Below, in pieces: positions 46,778-55,785 of a DNA stretch of 64,000 bases (the first letter of the stretch is position 1; every line of letters starts with the position of its first letter). This stretch comes from Pseudarthrobacter phenanthrenivorans Sphe3 (GTDB taxonomy: Bacteria; Actinomycetota; Actinomycetes; Actinomycetales; Micrococcaceae). The stretch is taken from assembly GCF_000189535.1 (NCBI RefSeq), contig NC_015145.1, positions 3,596,001-3,660,000 on the forward strand. Direction: 5' to 3'. The translations under genes and the position numbers were made by a program. Under the pieces are notes generated by a model that saw only the letters and a program-made list of their open reading frames with translations, searched no databases and had not been told where the DNA came from.

Positions 46778-47779
46778 TCAGGCCCGACTGCTGTCCCGCT
46801 CCACGATGGTGTAGTCGATGGAGACCACGCGCTGGTCCTGCCCCCTGTCCGCCATGCGTTCAGTCAGGAGGCGCAGGGCTTCGCTGGCAATGGCGCGTTT
46901 GTCAAAGGAGACGGTGGTCAATGACGGTACGGCGTAGCGGCCGTCGGCAATATCGTCGAACCCCGCCACGGCGATGTCTTCCGGTATCCGCAGACCCCTC
47001 TTCCAGAGCACGCTCAGGGCGCCGATGGCCATGGAATCCGTGAAGCAGAACAGCGCATCGGGAAGCGGATGCGAGTCAAGGTAGGCGGTGAGCGCGTCCG
47101 CTGCAGTCTGCGGCGTCCATCTTTCGCAAGGGATCAGCAGCGAGTCGTCCGGGTCGATCCCCAGGATCCCCAGTGCCTCTTCATAGCCTTGCCTTCTAAG
47201 GGTGGCCGCGGCCGATCCCCTGCCCTGGGTGGTCCCCAGAACGGCAATCCGGCGGCGCCCCGTCCTGGCCAGGGCCAGGGTCATGTCCCGGGCGGCCGCT
47301 ACGCTGTCCACGAATACGCGGTCTGCGAGCTTTTGGGTGACTTCACCGAGCAGGACCACTGGCGGAAGGGCAACGCCCACCTGGACGGCGCTCTCGTCCA
47401 GGACCACGGGGTTGAGGATCAGCCCGTCAATCAGGTTGGAGCGGGCGCGCACCATGAGTTCGTGCTCACGCTGGGGATCCAAACCGGTTTCCTCGAGCTG
47501 CACGATCCAGCCCTGGTCGTGCGCCACCTCCACGACATTGTGGGCAATTTCTGCCGAGTACGGTGTGCCCAGGTCAGGCAGGGCCAGCGCAATCACGCCG
47601 GACCTTCCATTGCGCAGCCCGCGGGCGGAGAGGTTGGGCACATAGTCCAGTTCGAGAATGGCCTGCTCCACCTTGGCCCGGGTGGCCCCGCTGACCGGAA
47701 CGATTCCGTTCATCACGTTCGAGACAGTCTTGGGTGAAACACCGGCGCGGCGGGCGACATCCTTGACCGTGGCGCGCAC
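46778..47779 (-). CDS. LacI-family transcriptional regulator of the arabinoside operon
   Basis: 333 residues from GTG 47779 (AAGGGG 4 nt upstream). The helix-turn-helix and hinge are at the start: TVKDVARRAGVSPKTVSNVMNG ... YVPNLSARGLRNGRSGVIAL. The periplasmic-binding-like effector domain is complete (DALFCFTDSMAIGALSVLWKRGLRIPEDIAVAGFDD). Same strand and directly upstream of the transport operon, with two candidate operators in the gap. Effector probably arabinose or an arabino-oligosaccharide. Confidence 0.92.
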   Translation of the reverse strand: MRATVKDVARRAGVSPKTVSNVMNGIVPVSGATRAKVEQAILELDYVPNLSARGLRNGRSGVIALALPDLGTPYSAEIAHNVVEVAHDQGWIVQLEETGLDPQREHELMVRARSNLIDGLILNPVVLDESAVQVGVALPPVVLLGEVTQKLADRVFVDSVAAARDMTLALARTGRRRIAVLGTTQGRGSAAATLRRQGYEEALGILGIDPDDSLLIPCERWTPQTAADALTAYLDSHPLPDALFCFTDSMAIGALSVLWKRGLRIPEDIAVAGFDDIADGRYAVPSLTTVSFDKRAIASEALRLLTERMADRGQDQRVVSIDYTIVERDSSRA

Positions 47780-47873
47780 TGTTCCCCTTCCAAAACCTTC
47801 CAGACAGTCGCCGCCGGCAGCCAATGGCTACCGCTGCTGTGGCCCTGCTGACGATGTTACCTCCAGTATGGAG

Positions 47874-47903
47874 GGACGACGGCGGAACCTCCCGCCGTCG
47901 TCC
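47874..47903. terminator. Shared-core hairpin in the divergent gap
   Basis: Arms GGACGACGGCGGA (47874-47886) and TCCCGCCGTCGTCC (47890-47903), one extra base in the right arm. It lies between two divergently transcribed starts (lacI and the persulfide dioxygenase gene), an odd place for a terminator. Confidence 0.6.
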
Positions 47904-47998
47904 GCCTTCTGCCTGAGGGGCGCCGGCAGGGTACCAGCCAGGCATGCCCCGGAGTAACGTGGCGATCAGGCTGATACCCATTCAAGGAGGAATCCGGC

Positions 47999-49378
47999 AT
48001 GGAAGTCATCACGATCGAAACGCGCCAGCTCGGCGACCGCACCTACCTGGTCCACGACGGCGCTACGGGCGTGGTCATCGATCCGCAGCGGGACACCGAC
48101 AGGGTGGAAAAGGCCGTGGCGGACGCCGGGGTGAGGATCACGCACGTGGCCGAGACCCACATCCACAACGACTACGTCACCGGCGGGCTGCAGCTGGCCA
48201 GGGACCACAACGCCGCCTACCTGGTCAACGCCAAGGACAACGTCCCGTATCAGCGGCAGCCCATCTCTGACGGGGACACGGTGCAGGTGGGAAGGATGAC
48301 CCTCAAGGCCGTGGCCACCCCCGGCCACACCCACCACCACCTCTCCTACATCGTCACGGACGGCGAGCGCCAGGCGGTGTTCTCCGGAGGCAGCCTGCTC
48401 TACGGCTCGGTGGGGCGCACGGACCTGGTCAGCGAGGAGGACACCGTACCGCTCACCCACCACCAGTACGCCTCGGTGCGGCGCCTGGTGGAGGAAGCGG
48501 GCCAGGACGCCGGCCTCTACCCCACGCACGGCTTCGGCTCCTTCTGCTCCTCCGGCCCGGCCAGCGCGGCGGAATCCTCCACTATCGGCGAGCAACTGAA
48601 GGAAAACCACGCCCTGACAGACCCGGACGAGGACCACTTCGTCAGCGAGCTCATCCACAACCTCACCGCCTACCCCTCCTATTACGCCCACATGGCCCCG
48701 ATCAACCTGGCGGGTCCTACAGCGCCTGACCTGGAACTGCCTGATTCCCCGGACGGGGAGGAGCTGGCGTCCCGGCTGCGGCGGGGCGAGTGGGTGGTGG
48801 ACCTGAGGAACCGCATTGCCTTTGCCAGCAGCCACCTCAGCGGCAGCGTCAGCTTCGAGTACGGCGACGGCACCAAGTTCACCGCGTTCCTGGGCTGGGT
48901 CCTGCCCTGGGGCGAACAGCTGACGCTCGTGGGCGGGCGCCAGGACGTGGAGAACGCCATCCGCGACCTCTCCCGCATTGGCATCGACAACCCGGACGCT
49001 GCCATCGGCACAGGCCCGCAGGACGTCGCGCCAGGGGCGGCGACCTCCTCCTATCAAAGCGTCGGCTGGCAGGAGGTGCTGCAAAAACCTGAAGAGGACC
49101 TGATCCTCGACGTCCGCCGCACCGACGAGTTCAGTAAGTCCCACATCCGGCAGGCGGTGAACATCCCTGTCCACGAGCTGTTGCGGCGCATGGATGAGCT
49201 GTCGGCGGGCCGGGTCTGGGTACATTGCGGTTCCGGCTACCGTTCCGCGGTGGCGGCGAGCCTCCTGCAGCGCGCCGGCCGCGACGTGGTGCATATCGAC
49301 GGCAACTTCCGCGACGCAAAGAAGGCGGGCATGGCTCTGGCCTTGAACCAGGCACAGGCTGAACCAGGAACAGCTTGA
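47999..49378 (+). CDS. MBL-fold persulfide dioxygenase-rhodanese fusion
   Basis: 459 residues; AAGGAGGAA upstream of the ATG. Residues 1-~240 form a metallo-beta-lactamase domain with THIHNDYVTGG (H-x-H-x-D), GHTHHHL and LYPTHGFGSFC, the ETHE1/BlrB-like persulfide dioxygenase pattern. A first rhodanese domain (~255-345) lacks a catalytic Cys; the second (~360-450) has it in VWVHCGSGYRSA. It likely oxidises glutathione- or other low-molecular-weight persulfide to sulfite, with the rhodanese moving sulfane sulfur. Confidence 0.9.
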   Translation: MEVITIETRQLGDRTYLVHDGATGVVIDPQRDTDRVEKAVADAGVRITHVAETHIHNDYVTGGLQLARDHNAAYLVNAKDNVPYQRQPISDGDTVQVGRMTLKAVATPGHTHHHLSYIVTDGERQAVFSGGSLLYGSVGRTDLVSEEDTVPLTHHQYASVRRLVEEAGQDAGLYPTHGFGSFCSSGPASAAESSTIGEQLKENHALTDPDEDHFVSELIHNLTAYPSYYAHMAPINLAGPTAPDLELPDSPDGEELASRLRRGEWVVDLRNRIAFASSHLSGSVSFEYGDGTKFTAFLGWVLPWGEQLTLVGGRQDVENAIRDLSRIGIDNPDAAIGTGPQDVAPGAATSSYQSVGWQEVLQKPEEDLILDVRRTDEFSKSHIRQAVNIPVHELLRRMDELSAGRVWVHCGSGYRSAVAASLLQRAGRDVVHIDGNFRDAKKAGMALALNQAQAEPGTA

Positions 49379-49401
49379 ACCAGGAACATGCTCACACCAG
49401 C

Positions 49402-49451
49402 AAAGGCGGGCGGACGACGGCGGGACCTCCCGCCGTCGTCCGCCCGCCTTT
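49402..49451. terminator. Bidirectional hairpin terminator
   Basis: 24-bp perfect stem, AAAGGCGGGCGGACGACGG... with its complement (49402-49425 and 49428-49451), 2-base loop, and A/T-rich at the base on both sides. The longest stem in the window, between convergent genes. Confidence 0.82.
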
Positions 49452-49470
49452 AGTGCAGTTGTGTTCCGCG

Positions 49471-50256
49471 TCAGAGCGTGGCGGCTTCCTCCTCCGCCAG
49501 CCTGATCATCCGGAGTTCGTCCTCCACGGCCCGGGACGGCCAGTAGTCCTTGGACAGCTCACCCGCCCGAACCCGGTCTGCGTCAGGGAAGAGCTTGCCC
49601 AGCAGTCCTGCCGCCTGCAGCAGGGCAACCAGGGCGATGGTCCTGGGCTCGGGAGCCGCGGTCCCGGCTCTCTGGGTCCCCGACGCGGCATCCGGCGCCT
49701 GGCCTTCGGGCGTGGCGGATTGGGCAGTCGCGGCATCGACGCCCGCTGCCCCGGCCTCTGAGCCGGCGGCCCCGGACGCGGGCGGTTCAAGCCCTGCGGG
49801 CGCAGCTTTCAGCGCGGCCTGGATCTTTTCCAGCAGCGCAGCCTCTGGGGCATGGTCCTTCTCGGGATACCTCACCGCCCGGAACAGGCCCAGATGCCTT
49901 TCGCCAACGTGCTCCACGATGCCCAGGGATGCCATCCCCTCGTAGATGCGCTGCGTTTGGGCGCGGCCCTCCAGCATGGAGACCCACCGGCGGGGACTGT
50001 GCGGCCGCGATTTCCCACGGATGAGCTCCAATTCATGCTGGAGGTGGGTATCAGGGTTCGTGCCGGTGGCCCTGACGTGCTTGCCCTGGAGTTCGACCGC
50101 GCCGAGCAGGTCCAGTTCGGCAAGGATTGCGCCTGCCACGGTGGTCCGGAGGGCGAATACGGGCACCTCGGGTGTGCCGTCCTTGTCATTCGTGGCCAAA
50201 AGCAGGAAAGCCTGGGGAAGGCTCAGTTCCGCCGCCTTAGGTAATTCAGCATCCAT
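49471..50256 (-). CDS. GPP34 (GOLPH3-like) family protein
   Basis: 261 residues. N-terminal LSLPQAFLLLATNDKDGTPE, then AILAELDLLGAVELQG, then HELELIRGKSRPHSPRRWVSMLEGRAQTQRIYEGMASLGIVE, together characteristic of the GPP34 fold, which in eukaryotes binds PI4P. An Ala/Gly/Pro linker of ~70 residues (~165-220) interrupts the C-terminal helices. Function in actinobacteria unknown; membrane-lipid association is likely. Start at ATG 50256. Confidence 0.85.
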   Translation of the reverse strand: MDAELPKAAELSLPQAFLLLATNDKDGTPEVPVFALRTTVAGAILAELDLLGAVELQGKHVRATGTNPDTHLQHELELIRGKSRPHSPRRWVSMLEGRAQTQRIYEGMASLGIVEHVGERHLGLFRAVRYPEKDHAPEAALLEKIQAALKAAPAGLEPPASGAAGSEAGAAGVDAATAQSATPEGQAPDAASGTQRAGTAAPEPRTIALVALLQAAGLLGKLFPDADRVRAGELSKDYWPSRAVEDELRMIRLAEEEAATL

Positions 50257-50507
50257 AGCAACATGGTGCTCCCCTCCGGCGGCCACCACAATGGCGGGCC
50301 TGCGGGAGGGACGACGGCGGGATTAGGTAGGTAGTGCGCATGCGGCGATCAGGTAGCAGGTACTCGTGCAGCCCGCCGCGGGCCGCCTATAACGTCGGAG
50401 TGTATTTCTGTGGCGCCCCTCAGGACACGGGGGGCTGGGGACCCTGATTCCCATCTCCCGCTTACCGCGCGGAGGGCAAATGGGAACCTCATCATCGGGA
50501 GGGCTCT

Positions 50508-52709
50508 ATGGCTCCTGAACGTCAGCCCCGAAAGCGGGCACGTACCGGAAAAATCGTACTCGTATTCGTGGCGGCGCTCTTGGCGGCGGAATTCCTCGAC
50601 GGGTTCGTCATGGACCCCGGAACCGCCAAGCCCCTGCCGCCCGTGGACGCGACTGTCAGTATCGACCTTGAGACCACCATCAATGAGTTCCCCGGCACCC
50701 ACGCTCTTGGCGCGGGTGTGGACGGCCTGGAAGAAGGGGAAATCGACAAGGTCTGGACCCCCGCCAACGTGCAGGCCATGAAGACCGCCGGCTTCGGGCC
50801 GATCAGCTACCGGCTGCGCACGGAACTGGGCGTCAAGGCCTGGCACTGGAATCCGCGGGGAACATGGAGCGACCCCGCTGCCGAGCAGGGGTACTGGGTC
50901 TCCTCGGATGTGCCCCTGGAGGACTACCGGGCGTCGCAGGGATACCGTCTCCCCCGCCGCGGCAACACGATCGACCAAGGTAAGAACGACGGCTACTCCC
51001 GGCTCACCGACGGCGACCCCACCACGTTCTGGAAGAGCAACCCGTACCTGGATTCACACTTCACCGGCGAGCCGGACGACCTGAATCCGCAGTGGATCAT
51101 GGCGGTACTGCCCCACCCTTTCCCCATCGATGCCGTGCATTTCGACTGGGGAACCCCGTTCGCCACCAAGTTCAAGGTGCAGTACTGGTCCGGCAAGGAC
51201 GCCCACTTCCCGGTGGATGACGGGCAGTGGGTCGATTTTCCACAGAGCTCCCATGACGGTGCCGGTGGTGCCCAGACCGTCCGAATCGCCCCCGGCCCCG
51301 TGAACGTGCAGTACCTGCGGGTGGTGCTGCTCCAGGACTCGGACACCGCTCCTGGCGGTTCCACCGACGTCCGCGACAAGCTCGGATTCGCCGTGAACGA
51401 GCTGTCCATCGGGCAGCTGACGGCCGACGGTTTCGTTGACCACGTGGCGCATGTTCCGTCCCAGGAGCAGACCGAAATGTGGACGTCCTCCACGGACCCC
51501 TGGCACCGTGCAAGCGACATCGACAAACACTATGAGCATGCGAGCTTTGAGCGGCTCTTCGACAGCGGCATCACCAACGGCCAGCCGATGATGGTGCCGG
51601 CACCGGCGCTCTACGGGGTTCCGGAGGACAGCGCCGCGCTGGTGAGCTACCTGAAGAAGCGCGGCTACCCTGTGGAACGCATCGAAATTGGTGAGGAGCC
51701 GGACGGCCAGCTCGCCCAGCCGGAGCACTACGGTGCCTTGTACCTGCAGATGGCCCGCGCCATGAAGGGCGTTGACCCGGGCCTGCAGTTCGGCGGCCCC
51801 GGCTACCAGACCACGCTGCCCGAGTGGGTGCACTGGCCTGATGCCAAGGGGGTCAGGTCCTGGACCGGCCGCTTCGTGTCCTACCTGAAGGAGCGCAACG
51901 CGATGGAGGACTTCGATTTCTTCTCCTTCGAGTGGTACCCCTTCGACGACGTCTGCGCCGACCCGAATGCGCCGCTGGCCCAGCACCCCAAGCTCCTGGC
52001 GGACCTTCTTGTCCGGCAGGAAAAGGCTGGCCTTCCCGCAGACATCCCCAAGGTGATCACCGAGTACGGGTATTCCTCCTTCGCCGGCCAGGTGGAACTG
52101 GAACTGCCCGGGGCAATGGTCAACGCCGAAACGGCCGCCATGTTCCTGGCCCTCGGCGGGGAGACCAGCTACTACTACGGGCTGGAGCCGAATTGGGTGT
52201 TCCAGGAAAAGGAAGGCAAGAAGTGCAACTCGTGGGGCAACCTGATGATGCTGCAGTTCTACGACGACTGGAAGATCCGGCCACTCGCGGCATTCCAGGC
52301 GGCGAGGCTGGTCAACAAGCACTGGGTGCAGGAGGGCAACGGCAAGCACACCGTGCACGCCGCGAGCAGCGACCTGCACAATGCGCAGGGTGAGCCGCTG
52401 GTGACGGCCTATGCGCTGCGGCGGCCTGACGGCAGCCTGGGTGTACTCCTGTTCAACAAGGACCCCCAGCGGACCATCAAGATCCGGCTGATGCATAAAG
52501 CGGACGGTGAACTGAAAGTGGTTGATGAGAACATCGCCCTCGACCAGTACTCGGGTGAACAGTACAAGTGGAACAGCACCCAGGGTGAAGGCAACGGCGG
52601 GCACCCCAAGCCCAACCAGCCGCCCGCCTCAAGCGTGATCGGCAAAGAGCATGACGCCACCTTCACGCTGCCACCCCACAGCATCTCGGTGGCCGTGACC
52701 AAGCCCTAG
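50508..52709 (+). CDS. Large secreted putative glycoside hydrolase with discoidin-like domain
   Basis: 733 residues. One N-terminal hydrophobic anchor (IVLVFVAALLAAEFLDGFV) after a basic tail. At ~150-300 lies an F5/8 type C (discoidin)-like carbohydrate-binding domain (SRLTDGDPTTFWKSNPY, then VQYLRVVLLQDS). At ~330-600 a TIM barrel resembles clan GH-A: acid/base candidate in VERIEIGEEPDG and nucleophile candidate in IPKVITEYGYSSFAG. A beta domain follows (VTAYALRRPDGSLGVLLFNKDP). I cannot place it in a CAZy family. The ~250-bp upstream gap carries an orphan half of the shared hairpin. Confidence 0.72.
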   Translation: MAPERQPRKRARTGKIVLVFVAALLAAEFLDGFVMDPGTAKPLPPVDATVSIDLETTINEFPGTHALGAGVDGLEEGEIDKVWTPANVQAMKTAGFGPISYRLRTELGVKAWHWNPRGTWSDPAAEQGYWVSSDVPLEDYRASQGYRLPRRGNTIDQGKNDGYSRLTDGDPTTFWKSNPYLDSHFTGEPDDLNPQWIMAVLPHPFPIDAVHFDWGTPFATKFKVQYWSGKDAHFPVDDGQWVDFPQSSHDGAGGAQTVRIAPGPVNVQYLRVVLLQDSDTAPGGSTDVRDKLGFAVNELSIGQLTADGFVDHVAHVPSQEQTEMWTSSTDPWHRASDIDKHYEHASFERLFDSGITNGQPMMVPAPALYGVPEDSAALVSYLKKRGYPVERIEIGEEPDGQLAQPEHYGALYLQMARAMKGVDPGLQFGGPGYQTTLPEWVHWPDAKGVRSWTGRFVSYLKERNAMEDFDFFSFEWYPFDDVCADPNAPLAQHPKLLADLLVRQEKAGLPADIPKVITEYGYSSFAGQVELELPGAMVNAETAAMFLALGGETSYYYGLEPNWVFQEKEGKKCNSWGNLMMLQFYDDWKIRPLAAFQAARLVNKHWVQEGNGKHTVHAASSDLHNAQGEPLVTAYALRRPDGSLGVLLFNKDPQRTIKIRLMHKADGELKVVDENIALDQYSGEQYKWNSTQGEGNGGHPKPNQPPASSVIGKEHDATFTLPPHSISVAVTKP

Positions 52710-52739
52710 CAACCCATCAACCGCGGCAACCAAGGAGGC

Positions 52740-52769
52740 GGACGACGGCGGGACGGCCCGCCGTCGTCC
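52740..52769. terminator. Hairpin terminator
   Basis: Arms GGACGACGGCGGG (52740-52752) and CCCGCCGTCGTCC (52757-52769), 4-base loop, 30 bp after the secreted hydrolase. Confidence 0.75.
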
Positions 52770-52939
52770 CTTCTGTTTGGTGCGCGCAAGCACTGGGCTT
52801 AAAGGCAGTGTTCCGGGCTGTGCCTTCAGTGACGCCTTTCCAGGGCAGGCTGCGGATCCGGGACGTTCGGCCCTACGGCCTGGTGCCGCGCATTGGCAGA
52901 CTGGCAGGTGCCGGCGTCCCACAATGCAAGGAACCCTAC

Positions 52940-53485
52940 ATGGCCGTTGTCTACATCCCCTACGGAACCAGTGAGGGCCAGTCCGGCAAGATTGCCGAGT
53001 TCATCGCGGACGTTATTCACGCGCACGGCCACAAGGCGCAAACTGCCGACATCAGACGCGCCGGGAATTTCATTCCCGACTGGTTCGACGCAGTGATCGT
53101 GGGTGCATCCATCCATAGCGGCAGGCATGAGGAGTACGTCACGGAGTTCGTGCAGAAAAATAAGGACATCCTGGAAAGCGTGCCGTCCGCGTTCTTCTCC
53201 GTCAGCCTCTCAGCACACGGTGACACCGAGGGTGCCGAGGGATACGTGAAGAAATTCGAGGAAGAGACGGGCTGGCATCCGGCCCAGGTGGGGCTCTTCG
53301 GCGGGGCATTGCTGTACACGCAATACGGGTTTATCAAACGCCTCATGATGAAGAAGATCGCCGGCAGCAACGGCTCCCTGGACACGGACACCTCGCAGGA
53401 CTACGTGTACACCGAGTGGGACGGCGTGAAGCAGTTCACGGAGGACTTCCTGGACAGGGCCACCACGCCGGGAGAGGTCCTCTGA
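52940..53485 (+). CDS. Flavodoxin-domain protein, HemG-like
   Basis: 181 residues from ATG 52940, with AAGGA 7 nt upstream. A flavodoxin-like fold of the protoporphyrinogen-oxidase (HemG) type: VVYIPYGTSEGQSGKIAEFIADVI with the FMN phosphate loop, FDAVIVGASIHSGRHEEYVTEFV and FFSVSLSAHG. It probably binds FMN. True HemG function is unlikely to be essential in a bacterium of this group; electron transfer or stress roles are possible. Confidence 0.82.
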   Translation: MAVVYIPYGTSEGQSGKIAEFIADVIHAHGHKAQTADIRRAGNFIPDWFDAVIVGASIHSGRHEEYVTEFVQKNKDILESVPSAFFSVSLSAHGDTEGAEGYVKKFEEETGWHPAQVGLFGGALLYTQYGFIKRLMMKKIAGSNGSLDTDTSQDYVYTEWDGVKQFTEDFLDRATTPGEVL

Positions 53486-53575
53486 GTCCGTTGCTCGTGG
53501 AATGCAGCGGAGGCCGCCGCGGCCCGGCGGGAATAGACTACAAGCGGAACATCCCTTCCACCACGGGAGGTCATC

Positions 53576-53899
53576 GTGGACACTGAAACCGCCGATGTCA
53601 CCGGTCATGATGTCACAACGATCGTCTGCGTGTGCGGCAATACCGTCAGCCAGGACGGTCTGATCCAGGCCAACTCCCAGGGCGTGCCTGTCTATGCAGG
53701 TGAAGACACTCCTGTCCCAGCAGGACTGGCGGCGTGGCCGGAGGATGAGGACCTGTACACCCTGTGCCCCAAGTGCGGCCGTGTGTACCGGGATGCCGTC
53801 ATCGAAGAAACAGGCACGGCGCCGGTTGCTTTCCGCGTGGACGTCACCGCCGATCCAGTCGCCGGCGCCATCCGGGCCCACTGGAACCTCAGCGGTTAG
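53576..53899 (+). CDS. Small zinc-ribbon-like hypothetical protein
   Basis: 107 residues, GTG start with GGGAGG 5 nt upstream. CVC near residue 19 and CPKC near residue 67 could form one four-cysteine zinc site. The remainder is acidic and the C-terminus beta-rich. No recognised family; the cysteine pattern suggests a structural zinc ribbon. Confidence 0.7.
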   Translation: MDTETADVTGHDVTTIVCVCGNTVSQDGLIQANSQGVPVYAGEDTPVPAGLAAWPEDEDLYTLCPKCGRVYRDAVIEETGTAPVAFRVDVTADPVAGAIRAHWNLSG

Positions 53900-53984
53900 G
53901 GCGTACACCCGTAAAACCCCTCAGCTGAAAACAGCCACGGCCTCAGGCAGCCATTATGCTGAGCGGACCATCCCGGAGGATGGG

Positions 53985-55004
53985 TTGGGGGCACAGGGGG
54001 CGCTGGTGGCATCAGGTTTTGGCAAACGGGATTCTTCAGGCACGCCTGCTGACGGGCTCAATATCCCGGGTGTCCGCCGTTCGCCGAGCGGGCGCATCCC
54101 GCAGTGGGCGATTGATGAGGCGCTCGGCAAGCTTCAGGATCCCGAGCCTTGGCGTGCCGCTCCCACCCCGGCGGCAGGAAAGAGACGCCGCGGGACCAGG
54201 CCCGGGCGCACCTTTAGGTGGAGGGCGGGGCCAGTCAGCGTTCTGGCCCTGGCGCTCATTGCAGGGCTCTATTTCACCCCCACCCTGATTAGCCGTCTCA
54301 CCCTGTCACAGGCCCTGCCCCACCTGCCCGGCTCCGATGTCCCGCCTCCCGGGTTTGAAGCTGTATCGTCTCCCCTTGGAGTCCCTCCGGCCACCACGGG
54401 CTCCACGGCCTTCGTCCTGCAGGAGTCTCCCGACCCGGACCAGCCGTTTGTTGCCTACGACCCGTGCCGTCCGATTCATTACGTGGTGCGCCCCGACCTG
54501 GCGCCCCCGGGCACCGATCAGCTCATTCTCTAGTCCGTAGCCGCAGTATCGGCCGCAACCGGATTGCAGTTTGTGTATGACGGATTTACGTCGGAAGCGC
54601 CATCCAAAGACCGGGAGGCGTACCAGCCTGACCGCTACGGCAAGAAGTGGGCGCCGGTCCTGATTGCCTGGTCAACGCCCGAGGAGGCACCGGACCTGGC
54701 GGGAAGGGTCGCGGGGACCGGTGGAAGCTCCTCGATCCAGGTAAGGGGTGAGCCTTACGTGTACATCACTGGGCAGGTTCAGCTCGACGCGCCGGCTCTA
54801 ACCGAGACTCTAGCCTTTCCTGATGGGCACGCTTTGGTTCGGGCGATCATGATGCATGAGCTGGCCCATGTGGTGGGGCTGGACCACGTGAACGACCCCG
54901 CGGAGCTGATGTATGAAGAGAACAGTGGGCAACTGGACTTTGGGGCGGGCGACCGCGCAGGGCTTGCACTGTTGGGAACAGGGAAGTGCGTTCCGCGGGT
55001 CTGA
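53985..55004 (+). pseudogene. Matrixin-like zinc metalloprotease interrupted by one amber codon
   Basis: A single reading frame runs from TTG 53985 (GGAGGA 4 nt upstream) to 55004 apart from TAG at 54531-54533. The first part has an Arg-rich cytoplasmic segment and one membrane helix (SVLALALIAGLYFTPTLISRL). The second part continues in frame: SVAAVSAATGLQFVYDG, then the zinc motif MHELAHVVGLDHV (H-E-x2-H-x2-G-x2-H) and LMYEENSGQLDFGAGDRAGLALLG, typical of actinobacterial matrixins. One base change would restore the gene. A fragment starting internally at 54564 would lack its membrane anchor. Confidence 0.8.
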
Positions 55005-55042
55005 CGCCGCCGCCGTCGAGAACGGGTGAGTCCCGCGTCAAC

Positions 55043-55086
55043 GGAAAGCGGACGACGGCGGGAGGCCCCCGCCGTCGTCCGCTTCC
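55043..55086. terminator. Bidirectional hairpin terminator
   Basis: Arms GGAAAGCGGACGACGGCGGG (55043-55062) and CCCGCCGTCGTCCGCTTCC (55068-55086), 5-base loop, between the protease pseudogene and the convergent SRPBCC gene. Confidence 0.75.
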
Positions 55087-55131
55087 TGTTTGTGGGGCGC
55101 TGCGCAGTCAGTTGGTTCCCGCCCGGCACTC

Positions 55132-55605
55132 CTAGAGCTGCCCGGTGGGACCGGTGTCCTTGACTTCGCCGCGCCAGGCGCCGGTTTCGGTGCCGCGCGA
55201 TTCGATGAAGTCCTTGAACTTCCGCATGTCGGCCTTTACCTGCATCTCGTCGATCTTCAGAGCCGCTCCTGCTTTTTCGGTGGCGGTTTCCGGCGCCCAT
55301 TCGAAATGAACTTTGACCTTGGTGTGGTTGGCATCCAGCGGCTTGAACCTGATGATCCCGGCATGGGACTTGCCGTCGGTGCTGCGCCAGGCGATCCGGT
55401 CATCGGGCTCCTGGTCAACGATTTCAGTGTCGAATTCCCGGCGGACGCCACCTACGTTGGTCACCCAGTGGTTGGTGGTGTCAGTCAGCTGGGTTACGGA
55501 TTCCACACCGGACATGAACTGCGGAAAGGACTCAAACTGGGTCCACTGGTTGTACGCGGTCCGCACCGGAACATCGACATCCACGGTCTCTTCAACGTGT
55601 TCCAT
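55132..55605 (-). CDS. SRPBCC-family (cyclase/dehydrase-like) protein
   Basis: 157 residues from ATG 55605; GGAGG lies 6 nt upstream. It belongs to the polyketide cyclase/dehydrase group: ETVDVDVPVRTAYNQWTQFESFPQFMSGVESVTQL, DTEIVDQEPDDRIAWRSTDG and FEWAPE. Common next to stress and membrane genes in actinobacteria; ligand unknown. A longer upstream frame on this strand has no start or family support. Confidence 0.87.
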   Translation of the reverse strand: MEHVEETVDVDVPVRTAYNQWTQFESFPQFMSGVESVTQLTDTTNHWVTNVGGVRREFDTEIVDQEPDDRIAWRSTDGKSHAGIIRFKPLDANHTKVKVHFEWAPETATEKAGAALKIDEMQVKADMRKFKDFIESRGTETGAWRGEVKDTGPTGQL

Positions 55606-55785
55606 CTGCTTCCTCCTCATGACGGACGGCCGCAACGGCGGACCGGCAGCACGGCCATCCTGCCAGTCAGGCAGCCGCCACATTTGCACCATAAATCCGG
55701 CGGCTGTCTGTGTCCAGAGCCGGTGCGGCGGCACTGGCTGTGGCGTTCGTGGAGCCATCGAGCGTGATCCGCTGCAGGTAAATTT

